Program-made: the position numbers and the translations under genes
DNA from: Pseudomonas quebecensis
Lineage (GTDB): Bacteria; Pseudomonadota; Gammaproteobacteria; Pseudomonadales; Pseudomonadaceae
NCBI RefSeq assembly: GCF_026410085.1
Contig: NZ_CP112866.1
Span: 682,001 to 746,000, forward strand
Reading direction: 5' to 3'
DNA length: 64,000 nucleotides
Shown here: positions 55,984 through 64,000 of the stretch, one piece after another
Layout: each line of letters starts with the position of its first letter
How positions within the stretch are numbered: position 1 is the stretch's first letter
The notes under the pieces: model-generated
The model's input: the letters and a program-made list of their open reading frames with translations, nothing else
Told to the model about the DNA's origin: nothing
Database searches by the model: none

Positions 55984-57525
55984 TTATTTTATTCCAAGGC
56001 GCTTGGCCAGGCGGGCGAGGTTGGCGCGGTTGAGGCCCAGTTCGCGGGCGGTGCTGGCCCAGTTGTGCTGGTGGCGTTCCAGGCAGGCGCTGATGAGGTG
56101 GCGCTGATAGTCTTCGGTGGCGTGGCGCAGGTCGCCGGTCAGGGGCGCCAGTGCGGGCGGGGTTTCAATCGGTGGTGCGCTGACGGTGGGCAGGTCGAGG
56201 TCGGTGGCGCTCAGGCTGAGAATTTTCGGACGCTCGCGACAGTTTCCAAGCGCTTTCAGTGCGCTGCGTCCGATCAAATGTTCCAGCTCCCGTACGTTGC
56301 CTGGCCAGTTATAGGCCAGCAGGGCCGCCTGGGCATCGCTGGTCAGGCGCAGGCTGCCCAGGCCCATGCGTGACCGGTTCTGTTCAAGGAAGAAACCGGC
56401 CAGCAGCAGTACATCGCGGCCGCGCTCGCGTAACGCCGGCACTTGCAGCGGGTAAACGCTCAGGCGATGGTAGAAGTCGGCGCGGTAGCGGCCGTTGCGC
56501 ACCTCATCGGCGAGGTCGCGGTTAGTAGCGGCGATCAGGCGCACATCCACTTGGTGTTCCTTGTCCGACCCCAGGCGCTGCAACTGGCCGCTTTGCAGCA
56601 CGCGCAGCAGTTTGGCCTGCACCGTCAGCGACAGTTCGCCCACTTCATCGAGAAACAAGGTGCCGCCGTCGGCCAGCTCGAACTTGCCCCGGCGCTCGTT
56701 CAGCGCGCCGGTGAAGGCGCCGCGTATGTGGCCGAACAGCTCGCTTTCCACCAGCGTTTCCGGCAGGGCCGCGCAGTTGAGGCTGATCAGCGGTTTGTCG
56801 GCGCGCGGCGAGGCGGCGTGAATCGCCTGGGCCACCAATTCCTTGCCCACCCCGGTTTCGCCGGTGATCAGCACCGTCAGGTCGCTGCCGCCCACCAGCT
56901 TGATTTCTTCCACCAGACGCTTGTGGCTTTTGCTCTGGCCGATCATTTCCTTGTGCTGCTGGCCGCTGGCCTGGCGATAGATTTCGGCGCGCTGGTGTGC
57001 GTCTTCGGCGCGCAGGGCCAGGCGTTCGATACGTTCGGCCACGTTGACCGTGGCGGCGGCCAGGCTGGCGAAGGCTTGCAGAGCGTCCAGTTCGACGCGT
57101 TCGAAGCGCTCGGTGTCCAGCGCGTCAAGGGTCAACAGGCCCCAGGGGCGGTCGTCGACAAACAACGGGCAGCCCATGCAGTCATGCACCTGCAGGTGCC
57201 CGTGCAGACCTTCCACCAGGCCGTCGTAAGGGTCGGGCAACTCGCTGTCACTGTCGAAGCGGGTCGGGCCGGGGCTGGCGAGCAGCGCCGCGAAACGCGG
57301 GTGTTCGCTGACCTTGAAACGTCGGCCCAGGGTGTCGGTGCTCAGGCCGTCCACCGCCAGCGGCACCAGCGCTTCACCGTCCAGGCGCAATAAGGCGGCG
57401 GCGTCGCAGGGCAGCAGGGCGCGCATGGCTTGCAGCAGGCGCCGGTAGCGCTCGCCCTCGGGCAGATCGCGGGACAGATCGGCCACCAGGGGCAGGAGGG
57501 TGGTGAGCAGCGAGTGTGCAGTCAT
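55984..57525 (-). CDS. norR: NO-responsive sigma-54 activator NorR/FhpR
   Basis: A 513-residue enhancer-binding protein. The N-terminal GAF domain (about 20-170) would hold a mononuclear iron for NO sensing; C116 and D134 match the E. coli NorR ligands by position. The AAA+ domain has Walker A GETGVGKE (222-229), GAFTGA (269-274) and DEVGEL (293-298). The C-terminal Fis-like HTH is NWASTARELGLNRANLARLAKRLG. It is divergent from hmp, as with FhpR and fhp in P. aeruginosa, so Hmp is its target. Confidence 0.93.
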   Translation of the reverse strand: MTAHSLLTTLLPLVADLSRDLPEGERYRRLLQAMRALLPCDAAALLRLDGEALVPLAVDGLSTDTLGRRFKVSEHPRFAALLASPGPTRFDSDSELPDPYDGLVEGLHGHLQVHDCMGCPLFVDDRPWGLLTLDALDTERFERVELDALQAFASLAAATVNVAERIERLALRAEDAHQRAEIYRQASGQQHKEMIGQSKSHKRLVEEIKLVGGSDLTVLITGETGVGKELVAQAIHAASPRADKPLISLNCAALPETLVESELFGHIRGAFTGALNERRGKFELADGGTLFLDEVGELSLTVQAKLLRVLQSGQLQRLGSDKEHQVDVRLIAATNRDLADEVRNGRYRADFYHRLSVYPLQVPALRERGRDVLLLAGFFLEQNRSRMGLGSLRLTSDAQAALLAYNWPGNVRELEHLIGRSALKALGNCRERPKILSLSATDLDLPTVSAPPIETPPALAPLTGDLRHATEDYQRHLISACLERHQHNWASTARELGLNRANLARLAKRLGIK

Positions 57526-57539
57526 AATGACTCCTTGTA

Positions 57540-57601
57540 GTCCTTATAACTTTATCCTGTAAGAAGTCATACTGACTACTTGAGTTCTAAGTCATTGAAA
57601 A
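57540..57601 (+). promoter_or_regulatory. Three NorR-like sites in the norR-hmp intergenic region
   Basis: GT-N7-AC sites lie at 57540-57550 and 57566-57576, and a third imperfect one (GTC at 57591, ending AA) follows, spaced 26 and 25 bases apart. E. coli NorR uses three such sites. The nearest sigma-54-like sequence is TTGGCAT near 57617, but its -12 element is poor. Confidence 0.6.
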
Positions 57602-57671
57602 TTAACGATTTTAAAGTTGGCATGAATGCTGACTGTCTAAGGCTAACTTTAAAGAAGCCCTGGAGGCTCTC

Positions 57672-58853
57672 ATGCTTAGCGCCCAAGACCGTGCCATCGT
57701 CAAATCCACCGTGCCCCTGCTGGAAAGTGGCGGTGAAGCGCTGATCACCCATTTCTACCGCATGATGCTGTCCGAATACCCGGAAGTTCGCCCGTTGTTC
57801 AACCAGGCCCACCAGGCCAGCGGCGATCAGCCACGTGCCCTGGCCAATGGGGTATTGATGTACGCGCGGCATATCGACCAGTTGGATCAACTGGGCGATC
57901 TGGTGGCCAGGATCATCAATAAACACGTGGCCTTGCAGATCCTGCCGGAGCATTACCCGATCGTAGGCGCCTGCCTGTTGCGGGCGATTTCCGAAGTGCT
58001 GGGCAGTGAGATCGCCACGCCACAGGTGATGAATGCCTGGGGCGCGGCCTACGGCCAACTGGCGGATATCCTGATCGGCGCCGAAGCGGCCATCTATGAC
58101 GAGAAAGCCCAGGCCCCTGGCGGCTGGCGCGGTGCGCGGCCGTTCACGCTGGTCAAGCGGGCGGAGGAGAGCGCCGAGATCACGTCCTTTTATTTCGCCC
58201 CGGTGGATAACGGCCCGATCCTGGCGGCGGCGCCCGGCCAATACATCGGTATGACGCTGGTGCTGGACGGCGAAGAGGTACGCCGCAACTATTCCCTTTC
58301 GGCACTGAGCGATGGCGGCCAGTACCGCATCAGTGTCAAGCGCGAAGCCGGCGGCCGGGTGTCCAATTACCTGCACGATCAATTGCAGGTGGGTGCCACC
58401 ATCGACCTGTTCCCGCCGGCGGGCGAGTTCACCCTGGCCGCCAGCGCCAAGCCGCTGGTGCTGATCAGCGGCGGCGTCGGTATCACGCCGACCTTGCCGA
58501 TGCTCGAAGCGGCCCTGGCCACCGAGCGCCCGGTGCACTTCATTCACTGCGCGCGCAACGGCGGCGTGCACGCGTTTCGCGAGTGGGTGGATGCCCTGGC
58601 GGCCAGGCACCCGCAGCTCAAGCGCTTCTATTGCTATGCCGAAGACGACGGCGTGAGCCCGGCAGCGGACAACGTTGGTCTGCTCAGTCAGGACCAACTG
58701 GCGGCGTGGTTGCCCGAGCAACGTGATATCGACGCCTACTTCCTCGGCCCGAAAGGCTTCATGGCCGCGATCAAGCGTCACCTCAAGGCCCTGGGTGTGC
58801 CCGAAAAACAAAGCCGCTACGAATTCTTCGGCCCGGCCGCTGCCTTGGAATAG
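57672..58853 (+). CDS. hmp: Flavohaemoprotein Hmp (nitric oxide dioxygenase)
   Basis: A 393-residue enzyme that converts NO and O2 to nitrate. The N-terminal globin (about 1-140) has the proximal His in INKHVALQI and a distal Tyr/Gln pocket. The FAD domain begins near 150 with RRNYSLSAL at about 206, and the NAD domain has GGVGITPTLPMLEAAL. GGAGG is six bases before the ATG. It is divergent from norR. It protects against nitrosative stress. Confidence 0.95.
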   Translation: MLSAQDRAIVKSTVPLLESGGEALITHFYRMMLSEYPEVRPLFNQAHQASGDQPRALANGVLMYARHIDQLDQLGDLVARIINKHVALQILPEHYPIVGACLLRAISEVLGSEIATPQVMNAWGAAYGQLADILIGAEAAIYDEKAQAPGGWRGARPFTLVKRAEESAEITSFYFAPVDNGPILAAAPGQYIGMTLVLDGEEVRRNYSLSALSDGGQYRISVKREAGGRVSNYLHDQLQVGATIDLFPPAGEFTLAASAKPLVLISGGVGITPTLPMLEAALATERPVHFIHCARNGGVHAFREWVDALAARHPQLKRFYCYAEDDGVSPAADNVGLLSQDQLAAWLPEQRDIDAYFLGPKGFMAAIKRHLKALGVPEKQSRYEFFGPAAALE

Positions 58854-59251
58854 GACCTAAAGGTCAACAGTGTGGGAGGGGCCTGCCGTGGTGAGCGGGC
58901 TTGCCCCGCGCTGGGCTGCGAAGCGGCCCCAAACCCAGGCACCTCGGTGTGTCAGGTGAAATTACATCGCCTGGAGTGGGGCCGCTTCGCGCCCCAGCGC
59001 GGGGCAAGCCCGCTCACTACAAGAACGTCACTTTCTGTTTACAGCGAAGATGTGAAGATATCTCTGCCGATACCTCTGCGCCCGATAGCGGTGCATCAGC
59101 CAGCTGACACACCCTCATCGGGGCCAGCCCCCTTCCCACATTTGGTTTTCCATTTCTCGCGATTAATCCGCCGTTAACCCGTCTCTGTTTAAACCACTCC
59201 CTGTGTGTAAACTTGCGGCCAGAGCCACAACCAAACAAAGGGAAAACCGGG
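58854..59251. other. Repeat-filled gap between hmp and dsbB
   Basis: A 398-base stretch without a gene. Almost all of it is REP material: a truncated GTGGGAGG element (58871-58887), a complete REPIN (58891-59017) and a reverse-oriented partial REP (59120-59143). The last 100 bases hold the dsbB promoter. Confidence 0.75.
58891..59017. repeat. REPIN (paired inverted REPs)
   Basis: Two 41-base arms (58891-58931 and 58977-59017), each beginning with the GTGAGCGGGCTTGCCC REP core, face each other and match at 39 of 41 positions. A 45-base loop separates them. This is the doublet structure of REPINs mobilised by a RAYT transposase elsewhere in the genome. Confidence 0.9.
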
Positions 59252-59758
59252 ATGAGTGACGAATTGCGTTTAGGCAGGGAGCGGCGCTTTCTGGTGTTGC
59301 TGGGCATCATCTGCCTGGCGTTGATCGGCGGGGCGCTGTACATGCAGGTGGTGCTCGGCGAGGCGCCGTGCCCGCTGTGCATTCTGCAGCGCTACGCTTT
59401 GCTGTTGATCGCGATCTTTGCCTTTATCGGCGCCGCCATGCGCACCAAGGGCGCCATCACGTTTTTCGAAGGCCTGGTGGTCCTCAGCGCCTTGGGTGGG
59501 GTGGCCGCCGCCGGGCATCATGTGTACACCCAGTTCTTCCCGCAGGTCAGTTGCGGCGTCGATGTGCTGCAACCGATTGTCGACGATCTGCCGCTGGCCA
59601 AGGTTTTCCCCTTGGGCTTCCAGGTCGATGGCTTCTGCAGCACGCCTTACCCGCCGATCCTGGGTCTGTCCCTGGCCCAATGGGCGCTGGTGGCATTTGT
59701 GCTGACCGTGATCCTGGTGCCGCTGGGCATCTATCGCAATCGTCGACGCAACGCCTGA
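59252..59758 (+). CDS. dsbB: Disulfide bond protein DsbB
   Basis: A 168-residue inner-membrane protein with four hydrophobic helices that reoxidises DsbA with ubiquinone. The two cysteine pairs are C40-C43 (APCPLCILQ) and C101-C129 (VSCGVD and GFCSTPYP). The spacing fits quinone-coupled DsbB. The ATG at 59252 is preferred over an upstream frame. It lies upstream of the cyo operon, which shares the quinone pool, although transcription ends at the terminator. Confidence 0.94.
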   Translation: MSDELRLGRERRFLVLLGIICLALIGGALYMQVVLGEAPCPLCILQRYALLLIAIFAFIGAAMRTKGAITFFEGLVVLSALGGVAAAGHHVYTQFFPQVSCGVDVLQPIVDDLPLAKVFPLGFQVDGFCSTPYPPILGLSLAQWALVAFVLTVILVPLGIYRNRRRNA

Positions 59759-59769
59759 ACCGATGGTTG

Positions 59770-59811
59770 AAAACGCCCCGTTCTTCTTCACCGAAGGCCG
59801 GGGCTTTTTTT
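59770..59811 (+). terminator. Intrinsic terminator after dsbB
   Basis: GCCCCG and CGGGGC stem with a run of seven T residues, 12 bases after the stop. Confidence 0.85.
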
Positions 59812-60549
59812 GCAGCTGGCCTTTTGTGAAGACGACGTGACGTCGGACAATTTTAGGTGCGCACAGTGTGCGACATGTTGTCACACGGAAGTCGCCGCAG
59901 GACGTTTCTGACCCGCCACAGCCTCGCTTAAATTTGCACCAAACCGCCAAAATGTGCTGTCACTTCATCGTTTGGCCGACGCCAAGAATCACGCGCGGCG
60001 CGCAGCATTGGGTGATGTCCGAATGCCTTGTTTTATGGGGACTTGCAACGGTTTACCAAACCCTTGCACAGGGTAAGGGCTGTGGCGGTTTGCCCTATAA
60101 CACGGCAATTTTTGTGGTTTTTGTGGCGAATTGAACGCGATAAGATCCCCGACCTTTGCAATTTTGGTGAAGGATTATTGCTGCTTTCGATAAAAATTAT
60201 TTCTTTATAAGACATGGTTTATACATCGCTAGCTAACTACAATCGCCCGCACTGAATGTCCGGTGCTGTTCAATATTTGAGCATTGGAGCGGTCGAGGGG
60301 CAGATGGATGGCTCTGTGCGACCCCAGGTTCCGGCAGCCTTTCAACTATCCGCACCAAATGGAATTGGTCTGTAACAAGGCCTTTAGCCACGAAATCGAA
60401 TAAGAACTCACCGCAGGTTCGCAAATCGTCCAGTGATGGCGTGCGAGCAGGCTCTTATTCAATCGAAGAGAAATGCCAACCCTTGGCAGGGTGAAGTGTT
60501 GGCGATCAAAACCCAACTGCATTGCGCAAGCTGCTTTAGAGGTCGTGAG
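59812..60549 (+). promoter_or_regulatory. Long leader/promoter region of the cyo operon
   Basis: 738 bases between the dsbB terminator and cyoA. It is AT-richer than its surroundings (about 60100-60240). No gene was recognised, and the upstream in-frame extension of cyoA lacks an RBS. No clear Anr box was found. It must hold the cyo promoter; its exact position was not determined. Confidence 0.5.
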
Positions 60550-61491
60550 ATGAGTAAAAACAGGTACCCCCGATTACTAGGCTTTTTGCCGCTGCTTGGC
60601 ATGATGTTAATGCTGGGAGGCTGCAAGTGGACCTTGCTCGACCCAAAAGGACAGGTCGGTCTGGATGAACGAAACCTGATCATCACCGCCACCCTGCTGA
60701 TGCTGCTGGTCGTGGTCCCTGTGATCATCATGACCTTCGCCTTCGCCTGGAAATACCGCGCGTCGAACACCAGCGCCACCTACGCGCCGAAGTGGTCGCA
60801 CTCCACCAAGATCGAAATCGCGGTGTGGCTGGTTCCGATCCTCATCATCATTGCCCTGGGTTATGTGACCTACAAGTCCACCCACGCGCTGGACCCGTAC
60901 CGTCCGCTGGAATCGGATGCCAAGCCGATCAATATCGAAGTGGTCGCGCTGGACTGGAAGTGGCTGTTCATCTACCCGGACCTGGGTATCGCCACGGTTA
61001 ACCAGATCCGCTTCCCGGAGCACACTCCGCTGAACTTCAAGATCACCTCCGACGCCGTGATGAACTCGTTCTTCATCCCAGCCCTGGGCGGCCAGATCTA
61101 CGCGATGGCAGGCATGCAGACCAAGCTGCACCTGATCGCCAACCAGAAAGCTGAAATGGAAGGCATCTCCGCCAACTACAGCGGCGCTGGCTTTACCGGC
61201 ATGAAATTCAAAGCGATCTCGACGAGCCAGGAAGACTTCAACGCCTGGGTAGCCGAAGTCAAGGCCGCACCTAAACAGCTTGATCAAGCTGAATACGACG
61301 CCCTGGCCAAACCAAGCCAGAACAACCCTGTCGCGCTGTACTCCTCGTACGAGCCGAACCTGTTTCAGAAAATCGTCGACAAGTACGAAGGTATGAAGCC
61401 AGGCAAGCCGGTCAAGCACGAGAAGAAAGAAGTGGCCGTGGTTGAAGGTTCTGAGACGGGCGCGCATTCAACTGCTGGGGCAGAGGAGTAA
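60550..61491 (+). CDS. cyoA: Cytochrome bo3 ubiquinol oxidase subunit II CyoA
   Basis: A 313-residue subunit of the proton-pumping quinol oxidase. The lipobox LGGC has its cysteine at residue 25, followed by two transmembrane helices and a periplasmic cupredoxin domain without the CuA ligands, as in quinol oxidases. GAGG is seven bases before the ATG. The C-terminus is rich in charged residues. It is the first gene of cyoABCDE. Confidence 0.95.
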   Translation: MSKNRYPRLLGFLPLLGMMLMLGGCKWTLLDPKGQVGLDERNLIITATLLMLLVVVPVIIMTFAFAWKYRASNTSATYAPKWSHSTKIEIAVWLVPILIIIALGYVTYKSTHALDPYRPLESDAKPINIEVVALDWKWLFIYPDLGIATVNQIRFPEHTPLNFKITSDAVMNSFFIPALGGQIYAMAGMQTKLHLIANQKAEMEGISANYSGAGFTGMKFKAISTSQEDFNAWVAEVKAAPKQLDQAEYDALAKPSQNNPVALYSSYEPNLFQKIVDKYEGMKPGKPVKHEKKEVAVVEGSETGAHSTAGAEE

Positions 61492-61494
61492 ACG

Positions 61495-63513
61495 ATGTTT
61501 GGTAAATTAAGTTGGGATGCGGTCCCGTTCCACGAGCCGATCGTAATGGTGACCATCGCCATGATCGCGTTGGGTGGTCTGGCACTGTTCGCGGGTATCA
61601 CTTACTTCAAGAAGTGGACCTACCTGTGGACCGAGTGGTTGACCTCGGTCGACCACAAGAAAATCGGCGTGATGTACATCATCGTCGCCATGGTCATGCT
61701 GCTGCGCGGTTTTGCCGACGCCATTATGATGCGTACCCAGTTGGCCATGGCCACCGAGGGTTCGCCTGGCTACCTGCCACCTGAACACTATGACCAGATC
61801 TTCACCGCCCACGGTGTGATCATGATCATCTTCATGGCGATGCCATTCTTCACCGGCCTGATGAACCTGGCAGTGCCGCTGCAGATCGGCGCGCGTGACG
61901 TGGCCTACCCGTTCCTGAACTCCCTGAGCTTCTGGCTGCTGGTTTCCGGCGTGGTGCTGATCAACGTGTCCCTGGGCGTCGGCGAATTCGCCAAGACCGG
62001 TTGGGTTGCTTATCCGCCGCTGTCGGGCATTCAGTACAGCCCTGGCGTGGGGGTGGACTACTACATCTGGGCTCTACAGTTATCAGGGCTCGGGACGACG
62101 CTTACGGGGGTCAACTTCCTGGCCACCGTCCTGAAAATGCGCGCCCCTGGCATGAAACTGATGGACATGCCGATCTTCACCTGGACCTGCACCTGGGCCA
62201 ACGTCCTGATCGTGGCTTCGTTCCCGATCCTGGCCGCTACCATGGCGCTGCTGTCGCTTGACCGTTACCTGGATTTCCACATTTTCACCAATGAACTTGG
62301 TGGCAATCCAATGATGTACGTGAACCTGTTCTGGGCATGGGGTCACCCTGAGGTGTACATCCTGATCCTGCCAGCGTTCGGTATCTTCTCCGAAGTGATC
62401 TCGACCTTTACCGGCAAGCGCCTGTTCGGTCACCACTCGATGGTCTACGCATCGGGCGCAATTTCGGTACTGGGCTTCATGGTGTGGCTGCACCACTTCT
62501 TCACCATGGGTTCGGGGGCCAGCGTCAACGCCTTCTTCGGCCTGGCGACGATGCTGATTTCCATCCCGACGGGGGTGAAGCTATTCAACTGGCTGTTCAC
62601 CATCTACCACGGTCGTCTGCGCATGACCAGCCAGGTTCTGTGGACCCTGGGCTTTATGGTGACCTTCGCCATCGGCGGCATGACCGGCGTACTGCTGGCC
62701 ATCCCGGGTGCTGACTTCGTGCTGCACAACAGCCTGTTCGTGATCGCGCACTTCCACAACGTGATCATCGGTGGTGCGGTATTCGGTTACATCGCCGGTT
62801 TCAGCTTCTACTTCCCGAAAGCGTTCGGCTTCAAGCTGCACGAAGGTTGGGGCAAGGCTGCATTCTGGTTCTGGATCTCGGGCTTCTTCGTCGCGTTCAT
62901 GCCGCTCTATGCACTGGGCTTCATGGGCATGACCCGTCGTCTGAACGCCACCACCAACCCTGAGTGGGTGCCGTACCTGTACGTCGCCATGTTCGGTGCG
63001 GTGATGATTGCGGTGGGTATCGCCTGCCAGCTGATCCAGCTGTATGTCAGCGTGCGTGATCGCAAGCAGAACATGTGCGAATCCGGCGACCCATGGAACG
63101 GCCACACCCTGGAATGGTCGACCTCGTCGCCACCACCGTTCTACAACTTCGCCGTGATCCCGACTGCGAACACCATCGATGCGTTCACCGAAGCCAAGGA
63201 AGACGGTACTGCGTACCAGAAGCCTAAGCACTACGAACCGATCCACATGCCAAGCAACACCGCCACTGGCGTGGTGATGGGTGGGCTGTTGACCGTATTC
63301 GGTTTCGCGATGATCTGGCACATCTGGTGGCTGGCGATCGTGAGCCTGGTGGGTACCATCGGTTACTTCATCGTCCACGCCGCACGTGATGATCAAGGCT
63401 ACATGGTGCCGGTCGAAACGATCGAACGCATCGAAGCCGAGCAGCACGCTCGCCTGGTCGCCGAGAAGAAAATCCCGGCCAACCGTGTAGAAACCTCGTT
63501 GGAACAGGCTTAA
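61495..63513 (+). CDS. cyoB: Cytochrome bo3 ubiquinol oxidase subunit I CyoB
   Basis: A 672-residue catalytic subunit with about fifteen helices, which binds haem b, haem o3 and CuB. The conserved HGVIMI (haem b His), [10 protein letters not shown] (CuB-His with Tyr cross-link), HHFFTMG and [11 protein letters not shown] segments are present. It starts three bases after the cyoA stop and is translationally coupled. Confidence 0.97.
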   Translation: MFGKLSWDAVPFHEPIVMVTIAMIALGGLALFAGITYFKKWTYLWTEWLTSVDHKKIGVMYIIVAMVMLLRGFADAIMMRTQLAMATEGSPGYLPPEHYDQIFTAHGVIMIIFMAMPFFTGLMNLAVPLQIGARDVAYPFLNSLSFWLLVSGVVLINVSLGVGEFAKTGWVAYPPLSGIQYSPGVGVDYYIWALQLSGLGTTLTGVNFLATVLKMRAPGMKLMDMPIFTWTCTWANVLIVASFPILAATMALLSLDRYLDFHIFTNELGGNPMMYVNLFWAWGHPEVYILILPAFGIFSEVISTFTGKRLFGHHSMVYASGAISVLGFMVWLHHFFTMGSGASVNAFFGLATMLISIPTGVKLFNWLFTIYHGRLRMTSQVLWTLGFMVTFAIGGMTGVLLAIPGADFVLHNSLFVIAHFHNVIIGGAVFGYIAGFSFYFPKAFGFKLHEGWGKAAFWFWISGFFVAFMPLYALGFMGMTRRLNATTNPEWVPYLYVAMFGAVMIAVGIACQLIQLYVSVRDRKQNMCESGDPWNGHTLEWSTSSPPPFYNFAVIPTANTIDAFTEAKEDGTAYQKPKHYEPIHMPSNTATGVVMGGLLTVFGFAMIWHIWWLAIVSLVGTIGYFIVHAARDDQGYMVPVETIERIEAEQHARLVAEKKIPANRVETSLEQA

Positions 63514-63516
63514 ACC

Positions 63517-64000
63517 ATGTCGAACTTAGTGACCAATGCTGGACACGCCCATGTCGATGACCATGGGCACGATGACCATCACCACGACTCGGGGCCAATG
63601 ACCGTCTTCGGTTTCTGGCTCTACCTGATGACCGACTGCATCTTGTTTGCGTCGATCTTCGCGGTGTACGCGGTACTGGTAAACAACGTAGCGGGTGGCC
63701 CGTCGGGCCACGACATCTTCGAACTGCCTTACGTGCTCGGCGAAACCGCCTTGCTGTTGTTCAGTTCGATCACCTACGGCTTCGCCATGTTGGCCTTCTA
63801 CAAGGGCAACAAGAAAGGCGTACTGAGCTGGTTGGCCCTGACCTTCCTGTTCGGCCTGGGCTTTATCGGCATGGAGATCAACGAGTTCCACCTGCTGATC
63901 TCCGAAGGCTACGGTCCGCACCGCAGCGGTTTCCTGTCGGCGTTCTTCACGCTGGTCGGCACCCACGGTCTGCACGTCTCGGCCGGTCTGCTGTGGATGG
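63517..64000 (+). CDS. cyoC: Cytochrome bo3 ubiquinol oxidase subunit III CyoC (partial)
   Basis: The first 161 codons of CyoC; the window ends before the stop. The N-terminus is His/Asp-rich ([13 protein letters not shown]), then several transmembrane helices ([27 protein letters not shown]-type, [14 protein letters not shown]). It begins three bases after cyoB. It is truncated only by the window edge. Confidence 0.95.
   Translation, partial: MSNLVTNAGHAHVDDHGHDDHHHDSGPMTVFGFWLYLMTDCILFASIFAVYAVLVNNVAGGPSGHDIFELPYVLGETALLLFSSITYGFAMLAFYKGNKKGVLSWLALTFLFGLGFIGMEINEFHLLISEGYGPHRSGFLSAFFTLVGTHGLHVSAGLLWM

Noticed and set aside
57616..57633. Sigma-54 promoter of hmp at TTGGCAT...
   Set aside because: The spacing from GG to the nearest GC is seven bases instead of ten, so it does not meet the consensus.
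60433..60549. Upstream extension of the cyoA reading frame
   Set aside because: The ATG at 60550 has GAGG at proper spacing and gives the correct lipoprotein signal; the extension has neither.

Overview
The window is a stretch of chromosome from a Pseudomonas of the P. fluorescens group. This rests on gene content and order (kyn/ant/cat catabolism, ispB-rplU-rpmA-obg-proB, cysZ-trxB, folX-folE-folM, norR-hmp-dsbB-cyo). It is also supported by high GC and by many short palindromes of the GTGGGAGGGG...CCCCTCCCAC and GTGAGCGGGCTTGCCC types, which are the REP/REPIN families typical of that group. I see no tRNA, rRNA, CRISPR array, insertion sequence or prophage. Gene calls and starts come from reading frames, ribosome-binding sites and remembered family motifs; no database search was possible.

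Region 1 (1-13.5 kb) is a nearly complete tryptophan degradation island: kynA, aroP, antCBA with antR, catR with catBCA, kynR with kynU, and an amino-acid permease. Together these take up tryptophan and convert it through kynurenine, anthranilate and catechol to muconolactone and the enol-lactone that enters the beta-ketoadipate pathway. Kynurenine formamidase (kynB) is the one step not found in the window.

Region 2 (13.5-23.2 kb) is mixed accessory metabolism: two LysR regulators, a TSUP exporter, MdaB, a SulP transporter, a LprI-like periplasmic protein, then a GntP permease/RpiR regulator/N-acyl-D-amino-acid deacylase module and a VOC protein. From 23.2 to 23.8 kb there is a stretch with no conventional gene, bounded by two intrinsic terminators. 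It holds a near-perfect direct repeat and one or two well-formed small ORFs.

Region 3 (23.8-33.2 kb) is core genome: an HBM-type chemoreceptor, fklB, a small protein behind a near-perfect Fur box, a YjdM/PhnA-like zinc-ribbon protein, ispB, rplU-rpmA, obg, proB, creA and a glutathione peroxidase. Region 4 (33.2-41.8 kb) has an Old Yellow Enzyme, a protein with an 81-bp tandem repeat, a glycosyltransferase, cysZ, a possible small RNA, trxB, HopJ/DUF1244 and the folM-folE-folX monapterin operon, with a membrane-anchored monooxygenase-like protein next to it.

Region 5 (41.9-44.1 kb) is the most interesting regulatory module: a MerR regulator with a B12-type sensor fold lacking the cobalamin ligands, a PilZ-like protein with a degenerate c-di-GMP motif, and a short LOV blue-light receptor of the PpSB1 type. 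Region 6 (44.8-55.8 kb) follows MioC. It is an uncharacterised catabolic cluster (class II aldolase, Asp-nucleophile alpha/beta hydrolase, SDR dehydrogenase, outer-membrane DUF1302, periplasmic DUF1329, large MalT-like LuxR regulator), followed by an AraC regulator and a divergent EamA exporter. Region 7 (55.9-64 kb) covers nitric-oxide defence (norR/fhpR, hmp), dsbB and the cytochrome bo3 oxidase operon, with cyoC cut by the window end.
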